Of a stretch of 42,155 bases of DNA, positions 8,241-15,717 are shown one piece after another. Numbering within the stretch: the stretch's first letter is position 1; each line of letters opens with the position of its first letter. The stretch is from Pyrinomonadaceae bacterium. Its GTDB lineage: Bacteria; Acidobacteriota; Blastocatellia; Pyrinomonadales; Pyrinomonadaceae. The stretch is taken from assembly GCA_013003215.1 (NCBI GenBank), contig JABDKD010000220.1:1-42155 (forward strand), in the 5' to 3' direction. The notes below the pieces were generated by a model. The model was not told where the DNA came from. It searched no databases and was given only the letters and a program-made list of their open reading frames with translations. The position numbers and the translations under genes were made by a program.

Positions 8241-8492
8241 ATGAAAGTAAAGGTTTTGTTTTTTGGTGCGACGGCGGATTCGGTTGGAGAGCGGGAAGTC
8301 CGGCTTGAGCTTCCAGATGGCACCTTTGCCGACAAGGCGCTCGAGGAGATACTAGATAAATGCGAAGGGCTTCGGGAAAACCACGATGTTGGTCAGCTGC
8401 ATTTCTCCATCAACCAGGAATACTCGAATGGCAAAGAGACGATTTGCGATGGCGATGAGCTCGCCGTATTTACGGCTGTTTCTGGTGGTTAG
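8241..8492 (+). CDS. moaD: Molybdopterin synthase sulfur-carrier subunit
   Basis: MoaD carries the thiocarboxylate sulfur on its C-terminal glycine that MoaE inserts into precursor Z to form molybdopterin. The 83-residue protein has the ubiquitin-like beginning MKVKVLFFGATADSVG and ends exactly in the required double glycine (FTAVSGG). The ATG at 8241 is chosen because homologues start at this point; AGGTG lies only 3 bases upstream, so the in-frame GTG at 8229 is an alternative. moaE follows after 21 bp, so the two subunits of one heterotetramer are co-transcribed. The other cofactor genes are not in the window. Xanthine dehydrogenase, encoded farther downstream, is a likely consumer of the cofactor. 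Confidence 0.88.
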   Translation: MKVKVLFFGATADSVGEREVRLELPDGTFADKALEEILDKCEGLRENHDVGQLHFSINQEYSNGKETICDGDELAVFTAVSGG

Positions 8493-8513
8493 TCTAATTC
8501 CCTACCAACTGAA

Positions 8514-8942
8514 ATGAAATTTTTCGAACTTACAAGTGAACCGCTGGACGTAGGTGCAATCGCACGCAGGATCGTTCCGGAAGAGTGCGGCGCGACGGTC
8601 ACTCTTGACGGTTACGTACGCAAGTTCACCAAGGGCCGCGAAACGGATTACCTGGTCTATGAAGCCTATGAACCGATGGCCCTGAAAGAAATGGAAAAGC
8701 TGATTGACAAGGCACTCGATAAGTACGAAATTGCCGCGGTTGGAATCGTGCACAGACTCGGGAAGCTTGATATCGGTGAAACCAGCGTTGTCATTTCAGT
8801 TTCTTCTCCTCACAGAAGGGCAGCATTCGAGTCATGCGAATGGTTGATCAAGGAACTCAAGCGGACGGTTCCGATCTGGAAAAAAGAAGTTTATGCGGAT
8901 GGCGAAGTCTGGGTAGAGGGAGACGTGAGCGGTGAGCAGTGA
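8514..8942 (+). CDS. moaE: Molybdopterin synthase catalytic subunit
   Basis: MoaE holds the active site of molybdopterin synthase and binds the MoaD tail. The 142-residue protein shows the family core: GATVTLDGYVR, YEAYEPMALKEM, VHRLGKLDIGETSVVISVSSPHR, and RTVPIWKKE with the catalytic lysine. Length is normal. It is the second gene after moaD and nothing follows on the same strand. The last residues (VSGEQ) and the TGA stop are made of heptamer repeat DNA that continues into the spacer, so the C-terminus may have been reshaped by repeat expansion. The conserved fold ends before this tail. Confidence 0.92.
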   Translation: MKFFELTSEPLDVGAIARRIVPEECGATVTLDGYVRKFTKGRETDYLVYEAYEPMALKEMEKLIDKALDKYEIAAVGIVHRLGKLDIGETSVVISVSSPHRRAAFESCEWLIKELKRTVPIWKKEVYADGEVWVEGDVSGEQ

Positions 8943-8966
8943 GAAGCAAGCAGTGAGCTGTTAGTA
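8925..8966 (+). repeat. Heptamer repeat across the moaE stop codon
   Basis: Six consecutive 7-mers run as gtgagcg, gtgagca, gtgagaa, gcaagca, gtgagct, gttagta. The moaE stop (8940-8942) lies in the third unit. Confidence 0.7.
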
Positions 8967-8969
8967 AGA

Positions 8970-9533
8970 CTAGTCTTTGTCGTTTTTCAATTGGCCTATC
9001 GACTCGATCGCCCGCATCGCGACCTCATCAAACATTTCCTCGAGCGATTGGTTGATGCCTCGTAGCCCCGCGACAACATCTTCTCCCCATCTAACATATT
9101 CGAGTCGGCGCTCATCGGACCAACCTTCCGGCGGATTTGTCACAATGTCGTCAATATTGCTGATCTTGTCAGCGAGTTTTACGATCTTTGCGTCAACGGA
9201 GAGTTTTGGGGCGTGTTCAACCTGAAGACGCTTTCTTTCGACCTTCGGCAAAGAGGTATCGTCAGTTACTTCGCCCACTATCTTTGCGGTTCGTACACCG
9301 AATACCTCGGTCAGATCATCGAGACTAGTGTCAGTGTCCTCAACGGTGTCATGCAGGATCGCAGCGGCAATAATGTCGGCGTCCGTTATTCCCCCGACAT
9401 CTGAAATGAGCCGCGCAACTTCGATCGGATGGTTTATATAGGGTTCAGACGCTTTTCCTTTGCGCATCTGTCCGGAATGCTTCTTCGCCGCAAAGTTTGC
9501 GGCAGTGATTATTAACAGGGTTGATTCTGACAT
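8970..9533 (-). CDS. Small HD-domain hydrolase of the SpoT/MESH1 type
   Basis: The 187-residue protein is essentially one HD phosphohydrolase domain: FAAKKHSGQMRKG, YINHPIEVARLI, the AAAILHDTVEDTDTS motif with the HD pair and adjacent ED, and VDAKIVKLADKISNI. This is the (p)ppGpp-hydrolase half of RelA/SpoT without synthetase, TGS or ACT domains, matching small alarmone hydrolases and MESH1. Predicted activity is removal of the 3'-pyrophosphate from (p)ppGpp, or dephosphorylation of NADPH as in animal MESH1. ATG 9533 is chosen over a TTG two codons upstream; no strong ribosome-binding site is visible. It lies 35 bp downstream of the S55-domain gene on the same strand and may share its transcript. 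Confidence 0.85.
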   Translation of the reverse strand: MSESTLLIITAANFAAKKHSGQMRKGKASEPYINHPIEVARLISDVGGITDADIIAAAILHDTVEDTDTSLDDLTEVFGVRTAKIVGEVTDDTSLPKVERKRLQVEHAPKLSVDAKIVKLADKISNIDDIVTNPPEGWSDERRLEYVRWGEDVVAGLRGINQSLEEMFDEVAMRAIESIGQLKNDKD

Positions 9534-9568
9534 TTCCAAAGGAGAACCTGAGACCGGATTTACGAAGC

Positions 9569-11443
9569 CTAATCAACGATCTCGATCTCGACCGACTGCA
9601 TTCCATTGACGATAAACTCCGAACGCTTGATCGGGATCTCTGTAACCACCGTCTCTACAGTCGGCTTGTAGACACCAGTTGTGCGGCCTGTGTTCAAGGT
9701 CGCGAGCACGGACGGCGGAAGGTTCGGAAGCTCGTTCGATCCGATGATCGCGCCTGTCGTGAGCCTCTTGGCCTGCAGATATAAGAGATCGTTTCTACGC
9801 GTCTTGTTAATGGTCGCAACAAGATCGGAAAGGCTGCCCGGAACAAACTGCTGATCCGGCGAGGAAAGCTGAAGGGTTGCACCATCGCCGACAGTCAGCT
9901 TTAATTTCCCGTACGGAGTATCCTCAGGAATTTCAAATGGAATCGTTTGAGAAAGCGTCCTGCCCGTATCCGTTCTTATAAACGCTTTTACCTCAACGGA
10001 TTCACCCGGACGAACCTCTGATTTGCTAACGGAAAGACTCGTCAGTGACGCCGTCTTGCTCTCATCAAATGACTTGATATCGAGCTCGATTCCCTCAAAG
10101 TTCAACTCGTCAAACTTGCTTGTTATCAGATTGAATGCCGGGAGGACAGCTGTGCCCGCCGCCAGTCTTGTAGAGGCAGCACCTGCATAACGCCCTGAAA
10201 TTTCTACCGGTTCATTGCCGGTAAGCCGGATTTTTCCGTCTATCGAAACGGTTAGCGAGCCAAGGCCTCTTTCCCTCGCCGAGATAGCGTTAAAAACGGT
10301 GATGTTAAGAAGTAAAGGAGTCAGGATCTCATCATTCGCGATCTCAAAATTCAGCTCTTCCCGTTTATTACGGCTTGTCTGAATTTTCAATTTCACGGGA
10401 ATCATCTTTGGAGCGGTTCCCAACTTACCGTAAATTCCGGTCGAAAGATCGTTGGTCATGCTGCCTACCATCGATTCGGCAACAGCGAGCTTGAACGAGT
10501 TGTTCATGCTTGGAACGACGATCACAACCTTGGACTCGGCCATCGGGAGCTGCGACGAGCCGATGCCCAGAAACGGATGGCCGAAAGCGTAGATCTTGTC
10601 ATCGTCTCTAAGGGTAACGGTTCCGCTGGCGGCAATCGATAGATCCCCGCGCATCAATTCCACTGTTACTGAGTCGCCGCCGACAAGTGTGTCTTTGTCG
10701 GCTTTCTTCATTCCCTTAACACTTGAGCTTCCTGAAACGCCTCTTACCGGGACAAGGCCCATTCTCACGAGTTCAGGTGTAAATGCGTCAATGACCTTTG
10801 GAGAAAAACCGCTGAAGCTGAGGGGCGTTGAGATCGGTTTAAGGCTCATCCCTTCGAGACTGCTTAGAGCAACACCGGTCCCGCCCGCTACTGAAACCGT
10901 TCCGCGTGCTCGATAAATTTCTGAGTAATCCGGTTTCCATTCGTTTGAGGCCAGCTCAGAAAATGAGTAGGTCTTTGGAGAACTTTTTGACTTTTTTGCC
11001 GGAGCCGAGTCTTCGAACATCGATACCATTTGTTCGATCGGAGTGATTCCGCAAATTGCCTCTTTTGCGAATGGAAACGCATAGGAGATCGCACCGACCA
11101 ATTTGCCGTCAATATAGACGGGGGAGCCGCTCATTCCGGCAAAAACCTGTGTTCTGTCAGCTCCGCCGCCGGAGATGCGGCCAATAATCAGATCCTGACC
11201 CGGTCCTATATTGTTTGGAATCAAACCAAGAATCTCGACATCGAACGGCTCAGCTTCGGTGCCGCGAAAGACCGTATACGCTTTTCCAGTAAGTCCTTCC
11301 CGGAGTTCATTTAAGGGAAAAAACGGAGTTTTGCCCGAAGCTTCGTCAGAAAGAGCAGACGTTTTCACTATTTCGGATTGACCAAGGACGCTCCAAAACA
11401 ATGCAAATATTAAGAAAACAACGTTAAATATTTTTGGTCTCAT
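9569..11443 (-). CDS. Secreted SpoIVB-like peptidase S55 domain protein with reordered domain halves
   Basis: The 624-residue protein has a signal peptide (MRPKIFNVVFLIFALFWSVLG). Residues 55-140 carry the serine half of a SpoIVB S55 domain: PFDVEILGLIP, then AGMSGSPVYIDGKLVGA with S105, then a GITPI segment. Residues 270-350 carry the histidine half: SGTVTLRDDDKIYAFGHPFLG with H289, then a segment ending GIYGKLG. In Bacillus SpoIVB the histidine half comes first, so the halves appear swapped here. The C-terminal 270 residues are beta-rich and lack a recognised motif. No sporulation gene is nearby, so a periplasmic or envelope protease or signalling role is more likely than SpoIVB's own role. 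It is probably transcribed with the HD-domain gene downstream. Confidence 0.8.
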   Translation of the reverse strand: MRPKIFNVVFLIFALFWSVLGQSEIVKTSALSDEASGKTPFFPLNELREGLTGKAYTVFRGTEAEPFDVEILGLIPNNIGPGQDLIIGRISGGGADRTQVFAGMSGSPVYIDGKLVGAISYAFPFAKEAICGITPIEQMVSMFEDSAPAKKSKSSPKTYSFSELASNEWKPDYSEIYRARGTVSVAGGTGVALSSLEGMSLKPISTPLSFSGFSPKVIDAFTPELVRMGLVPVRGVSGSSSVKGMKKADKDTLVGGDSVTVELMRGDLSIAASGTVTLRDDDKIYAFGHPFLGIGSSQLPMAESKVVIVVPSMNNSFKLAVAESMVGSMTNDLSTGIYGKLGTAPKMIPVKLKIQTSRNKREELNFEIANDEILTPLLLNITVFNAISARERGLGSLTVSIDGKIRLTGNEPVEISGRYAGAASTRLAAGTAVLPAFNLITSKFDELNFEGIELDIKSFDESKTASLTSLSVSKSEVRPGESVEVKAFIRTDTGRTLSQTIPFEIPEDTPYGKLKLTVGDGATLQLSSPDQQFVPGSLSDLVATINKTRRNDLLYLQAKRLTTGAIIGSNELPNLPPSVLATLNTGRTTGVYKPTVETVVTEIPIKRSEFIVNGMQSVEIEIVD

Positions 11444-11614
11444 ATGGGCAAAATCTCTTCCTTTTATAACAACGGATATGTTACCATTTTAAATAACTTG
11501 CCGAAAGCTCCATTTTCAAGGGCTTTCATCGTTTGACTCAAGAAATTACACCGGGGTTGCAAGACGTTATTCCGTTCACTCCCGAGAGCGTTTCTGCTCG
11601 ATAAATCTGGTCCT
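11444..11614. promoter_or_regulatory. Divergent intergenic region between the S55 protein and the alpha/beta hydrolase
   Basis: This 171-bp region must hold promoters for both directions. On the minus strand an AAGGAAGAG ribosome-binding-like sequence lies about 11 bases before the S55-protein ATG. No clear -35/-10 pair could be chosen by eye. Confidence 0.35.
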
Positions 11615-12646
11615 ATGTCTAAATCTACAAGGCTTATTAAGAGTGTTTTCAGGCTAGTTTTGCCTGTTTTGGTGTTAATGGTGCTGGCGAGCATGGTTGC
11701 ATCCGTTTGGTTTGTTCATTCGACAGCGGAACCGCCAAGATCTAATTACCTGGTCACACCCGAGAAATACGGTCGCCTTAGCTCCAGGGGGGCTCAGGTT
11801 ACGAATGAGACCTGGGAGAACCGTGATGGAACACAAGCCCGTGGCTGGTTGCTGAGAGGCAACAAAAAGGCTCCGGCTGTAATCCTGCTCCATAAATACG
11901 GAGCAGACAGGTCGCACGTGCTTAATCTGGGCGTGAAATTGAATGAGGCTACGAACTACACTGTTCTGATGCCCGATCAGCGCGGTCACGGGCCGCAGCC
12001 GCTGGTCAGGATGACATCGTTCGGTGGTTGTGAGATCGAGGATGTACTCGCGGCAACTGACTTTCTGAAATCCGTTAAGGACTCTGAGAAGAAAAAGCCC
12101 CTCGTTGGAAACTCGATTGGACTCTACGGCGTTGAAATGGGCGGACTCGTCGCTCTTTCTGTTGCATCAAAACTTTCGAACGTGAGGGCCCTTGTTCTTG
12201 ATTCCGTCCCGCTTTTTTCGGACGACGTACTCGCGTCCGCTGTCGACCAGAAATACCCGTTTGCGAGTTTTGTCACTTCCGAACTCGCGAAAGGCGGATC
12301 TTATCTTTATTTTGCGACAGGGTGTTACGAACGTGCTTCAGTTTGCGACATAGCAAAGAGTGTGAACGAAAAAGAGGTGCTTCTATTGGCGGGAATGGAT
12401 GCTCCGGCTCTACGAAGTTCCACTTCACAAATCAGTGGTTGCTTCAACGGAACATCAAAGATCACTACGTTTACAAATATGTCACCGACCGGGGTGAATA
12501 TTGTCACTGCTGGTCTTGATCAAGCCGATTCGTATGAACAGAAAGTTATCTATTTCCTGAAATCGGCACTCGAGGATCATGATGAGCAGAAGCCGCAGGA
12601 CAGAAAGAAGCCTGAGCCGGCCGCAGAAAACGAAGCGAAAGAATAG
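11615..12646 (+). CDS. Membrane-anchored alpha/beta hydrolase-fold protein lacking the nucleophile serine
   Basis: The 343-residue protein starts with a transmembrane anchor (residues about 10-35, LVLPVLVLMVLASMVASVWF) followed by an alpha/beta-hydrolase core. PAVILLHKYGADR supplies the oxyanion region, LMPDQRGHG follows, then IGLYGVEMGGLVAL. The last segment is the nucleophile elbow, normally G-x-S-x-G, but residue 174 is Glu (codon 12134-12136). D262 in LLLAGMDAP sits where the acidic residue belongs, but no histidine occurs in the expected C-terminal position: the only later His is in the hydrophilic tail. Two of three catalytic residues are therefore absent, so it is probably a non-catalytic binding or scaffolding protein. 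The C-terminus is Lys/Glu/Pro-rich. A plus-strand terminator follows. Confidence 0.78.
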   Translation: MSKSTRLIKSVFRLVLPVLVLMVLASMVASVWFVHSTAEPPRSNYLVTPEKYGRLSSRGAQVTNETWENRDGTQARGWLLRGNKKAPAVILLHKYGADRSHVLNLGVKLNEATNYTVLMPDQRGHGPQPLVRMTSFGGCEIEDVLAATDFLKSVKDSEKKKPLVGNSIGLYGVEMGGLVALSVASKLSNVRALVLDSVPLFSDDVLASAVDQKYPFASFVTSELAKGGSYLYFATGCYERASVCDIAKSVNEKEVLLLAGMDAPALRSSTSQISGCFNGTSKITTFTNMSPTGVNIVTAGLDQADSYEQKVIYFLKSALEDHDEQKPQDRKKPEPAAENEAKE

Positions 12647-12665
12647 TCAATCCAGAATTACAAAT

Positions 12666-12706
12666 ATCGATCTTGGTGTTAGGGGCCGAGATCGATTTTT
12701 TTGTTT
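12666..12706 (+). terminator. Rho-independent terminator after the alpha/beta hydrolase gene
   Basis: ATCGATCT (12666-12673) pairs perfectly with AGATCGAT (12689-12696) and is followed by a run of seven or more T. It overlaps the last codons of the convergent Lon-domain gene, whose stop is at 12679. Confidence 0.85.
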
Positions 12707-13383
12707 GCATGGCCGTTGGTTCTTGAGATCTTGTCAATTTTCGCGGATTCCTCAACCTGTTTTACTGATTCCGAGAGAATCCCATGCACTTTCTTCAAAC
12801 GGCCGCGGGTTGAGGTCATTTCGAGGTACTCATATTTTTCTTCCGGAGGAAGATTAAACGCAGCGGAAACAAGGAATGAAAGCTGTTCCGGCGCAGCTTC
12901 GGGAATATCGGGGAATTCACCTCGTTGGCCGCTTAGGTTGTGTGCCGCCTGTGCCACCCTCTTGAACAACAAAAAGACTTCCTTGCTGAGTGCCTCTGTA
13001 TTAGGATCGACTTCGTCCTCGTCTTCAAAAAACTCTACCTTTGCAACCAGGTACGGATCATCCGTTTCCAAATACTCGAGGAGCCTGTATCGAATCACCC
13101 CGACTGTAAGGATGTTTGACCTTCCATCCTCCAGTTCCTTTGATTCTCTTACCTCAGCAACGCAGCCGATTGTATTCGTCTGCGGCCTGTTCTGAAACTC
13201 ATTCTCCGGTTCAAACAGGCTGAGTCCAAAAAGCTTATTGGTGTGGGAAATATCTTCGAGAAGCTGCCTGTATCGCGGTTCAAAAATGTGAAGGGGAAGC
13301 ATCTCGTGCGGCATCAGCACAAGCGGCAACGGGAAGACGGGGAGTCGGTTGATTCCTAAGACCTTATCGCTTTCTGCTGACAT
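12679..13383 (-). CDS. Lon N-terminal (LAN/PUA-like) substrate-binding domain protein
   Basis: The 234-residue protein contains only the N-terminal domain of Lon protease: INRLPVFPLPLVLMPHEMLPLHIFEPRY at the start, then the IGCVAEV and LTVGVIRYRLLE strands and a helical bundle. The ATPase and protease domains are absent, so it is a stand-alone member of the LON_substr_bdg family with no defined enzymatic role. Such proteins are often proposed to bind protein or nucleic-acid substrates, which is not proven. The gene is convergent with the alpha/beta hydrolase, and its final codons double as that gene's terminator. It diverges from the sbcD-like gene. Confidence 0.85.
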   Translation of the reverse strand: MSAESDKVLGINRLPVFPLPLVLMPHEMLPLHIFEPRYRQLLEDISHTNKLFGLSLFEPENEFQNRPQTNTIGCVAEVRESKELEDGRSNILTVGVIRYRLLEYLETDDPYLVAKVEFFEDEDEVDPNTEALSKEVFLLFKRVAQAAHNLSGQRGEFPDIPEAAPEQLSFLVSAAFNLPPEEKYEYLEMTSTRGRLKKVHGILSESVKQVEESAKIDKISRTNGHANKKIDLGP

Positions 13384-13481
13384 CTTGCTTCAAGAGTATG
13401 AAGCGGTTTGAAGCTAGTCAAGGAAAACCACGCTTGTAGCTCGTTTAAGGTATGACAGTTTCGGGTGATAGACTTTTAACC

Positions 13482-14747
13482 ATGAAATTTCTCCATATCG
13501 CAGACGTGCACTTGGGGTGCACAAGGTACCACCTGGAAGAAAGCCAGCGGGACTTTTTTGATGCCTGGATAGATGTCCTTCAAAAATACGCGATAGACGA
13601 AAAGGTAGATTTTGTGATCATGTGCGGCGACTTTTTTCACAAGCGTACGGTTCCGCCGGAAACGATGAACTATGCATTCGCAGGGTTGTCGTTGCTGCGG
13701 GACAAAGGGATTCCCGTGGTTTCAATCGAAGGGAACCATGACCAAAAACATACGGATTCGGAGTATTCTTGGCTCCGGTCACTTGCGAATTGGAACCTTC
13801 TTTATCTTTTGGAGCCATACAAGAAAGAGGGAAAACTGAGCTATCGTCCATGGGATGCGGAAACGAATGAAGGCGGTTTTATCGACATCGGTAATGCCCG
13901 GATTTTTGGTTCAGACTGGTACGGGGCGTCCGCAAACCAGGCGATCCCGGGACTCATCGAATCTGTTACCGAGAATCAAAGAAATGGTGCGTTTCACATT
14001 CTCATGCTGCATACAGATGTTGAGGGACATCAGACGCATCCGATACCGGCGCTGACTGTAGAAAACCTAAAGAAGTTAAAAGCTGTAACACAATACGTCG
14101 GGCTTGGGCACACGCACAAGTGCTATGAAATCGACAACTGGGCATTCAATCCGGGTTCGCTTGAAGTCACGAGTATAAGCGAATACGAAGAAGTCCGCGG
14201 CGCCTGGCTGGTGGAGGTAGATGATGAATTGAACGTAGACGCAAAGCACGTAAAGGATTACGTTCAAAGACCTTTTTTCAGAATGTCGATCGACGTAACA
14301 CCGTTTTCGGAACCGAAAGAAATTACAGAGCGTATCTTGAAGCAGGTCGAAGAACATTCGGCTGAGGCCAGGAAATCGGATGATGTACCCAAAAAGATTG
14401 TGGAAATAACCCTTAGGGGCCATCTCGGATTTCCGAATTCGAGCCTGGAATTGGACAAAATCAGAAAAGAGGCGCGAAAGACAGCGGATGCATTGCATAT
14501 TAGAGTGAAAAACCACAGCGTGCCGATAGAGTACGGGCAGGTCGAACAAACCGGTGAATCACGTGAAGAGCTTGAGAGACGAGTGATCGAAAGATCGGTT
14601 GCCCAGGACAAGCGTTTTCGGAAAAATCTCACCGGAGTTACGGATGCAGTGATCGGTTCAAAAAGGATGGCATTGACCGATGAATCTCCCGAAAAGATTG
14701 CAGATTTCATTTCAGCGAAGCTGGACGGCGAGGAAGAGGCGGCGTAA
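13482..14747 (+). CDS. sbcD: SbcD/Mre11-family DNA repair exonuclease
   Basis: The start at 13482 gives MKFLHIADVHLG, the standard first metallophosphoesterase motif; an ATG at 13452 would add ten unlikely residues. All metal-binding motifs are present in 421 residues: D8-x-H10, GDFFHKR (D50), GNHD (residues 84-87), the HTDVEGH segment and GLGHTHK. The C-terminal region has the SbcD/Mre11-like capping domain and a charged tail. The protein should be the nuclease subunit that processes DNA ends and hairpins with an SbcC/Rad50 ATPase, but no sbcC lies beside it, and the next gene is an SDR starting one base after its stop codon. The ATPase partner is presumably encoded elsewhere. Confidence 0.87.
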   Translation: MKFLHIADVHLGCTRYHLEESQRDFFDAWIDVLQKYAIDEKVDFVIMCGDFFHKRTVPPETMNYAFAGLSLLRDKGIPVVSIEGNHDQKHTDSEYSWLRSLANWNLLYLLEPYKKEGKLSYRPWDAETNEGGFIDIGNARIFGSDWYGASANQAIPGLIESVTENQRNGAFHILMLHTDVEGHQTHPIPALTVENLKKLKAVTQYVGLGHTHKCYEIDNWAFNPGSLEVTSISEYEEVRGAWLVEVDDELNVDAKHVKDYVQRPFFRMSIDVTPFSEPKEITERILKQVEEHSAEARKSDDVPKKIVEITLRGHLGFPNSSLELDKIRKEARKTADALHIRVKNHSVPIEYGQVEQTGESREELERRVIERSVAQDKRFRKNLTGVTDAVIGSKRMALTDESPEKIADFISAKLDGEEEAA

Positions 14748-15551
14748 ATGGATAAGGTGATACTGGTTACGGGGGCTTCGAGCGGGATCGGCAACGAGAC
14801 CGTAAAGCTATTCCAAACAAAAGGTTGGAAGGTTGCGGCCACGATGCGAACGCCGGAAAAATCGGAGGACCTTAGCAGGATCGTCGATGTGGAATGCTTC
14901 AGACTTGATGTTACAGAACCCGATTCGATTAGATCCGCCATCGATGGGGCCCTTGAAAAATTCGGACAGATCGACGCGATTGTGAATAACGCGGGCTATG
15001 CGTTGGTTGGTCCCTTTGAGGCTGCGGCGTCAGAACAGATAGAACGCCAGTTTAGAACAAATGTTTTTGGGCTTATGAACGTTTGCCGGGAAATCCTCCC
15101 ATACTTCCGCGAACGGGGAAGGGGAACTATCGTCAATGTCGCATCGCTAGGCGGACGCATTACTTTTCCGCTTTACTCGTTATATCACGCGACGAAATGG
15201 GCCGTGGAGGGGTTTAGTGAGTCGCTCCAACATGAGTTAAGACCGTTCAATATCAAGGTTAAGATTATCGAGCCGGGTCCGATCAAAACAGATTTCTATG
15301 AGCGGTCTATGGATTTCACCTCAAAAGAAGGATTAGATGCTTACAATGATTATGTAGGAAATCTCATTCCGAAGTATGAAAAAGCGGGGAAGAACGCTCC
15401 CGATGGTTCTCTCGTTGCTGAGGTGATCTACAACGCGGTTTGCGACGGAAGTTGGAAGCTCAGATACGCAGCAAATTCCAAATTGGTGCTAACGCTTCGA
15501 AAAATCCTGCCTGACGCAGCTTTTGGATGGCTGATTCGTCGCGCGATCTGA
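14748..15551 (+). CDS. Short-chain dehydrogenase/reductase
   Basis: This classical SDR of 267 residues has the Rossmann motif TGASSGIG (residues 8-15), a NNAG segment, the catalytic Tyr146-x3-Lys150 (YHATK), and the EPGPIKTDFYE loop after the active site. The ATG abuts the sbcD-like stop codon (TAA ATG), so the two genes are probably translated from one message. The substrate is not identifiable from sequence; the closest general types are 3-oxoacyl- or retinol-dehydrogenase-like SDRs. No functional link with DNA repair is evident, so the pairing may be only shared transcription. Confidence 0.85.
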   Translation: MDKVILVTGASSGIGNETVKLFQTKGWKVAATMRTPEKSEDLSRIVDVECFRLDVTEPDSIRSAIDGALEKFGQIDAIVNNAGYALVGPFEAAASEQIERQFRTNVFGLMNVCREILPYFRERGRGTIVNVASLGGRITFPLYSLYHATKWAVEGFSESLQHELRPFNIKVKIIEPGPIKTDFYERSMDFTSKEGLDAYNDYVGNLIPKYEKAGKNAPDGSLVAEVIYNAVCDGSWKLRYAANSKLVLTLRKILPDAAFGWLIRRAI

Positions 15552-15717
15552 GGACTGTACCTTCAAACCCGCGTTTGAAATTTAAAACGCCCTTCCTATG
15601 TGATAGATTCTCTGCAACACAAACACTATCGGGCGGTTATTTATCCGGAACCGGCCAACGCTGACCCGGCCAACTTTTCGGAATCCGAATTCTACAATTT
15701 ACAAGGAGTGCGAAACG

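Noticed and set aside
9569-11443. SpoIVB-like protein as evidence of sporulation
   Set aside because: No other sporulation gene is visible, the domain halves are reordered, and such proteins occur in non-sporulating phyla.
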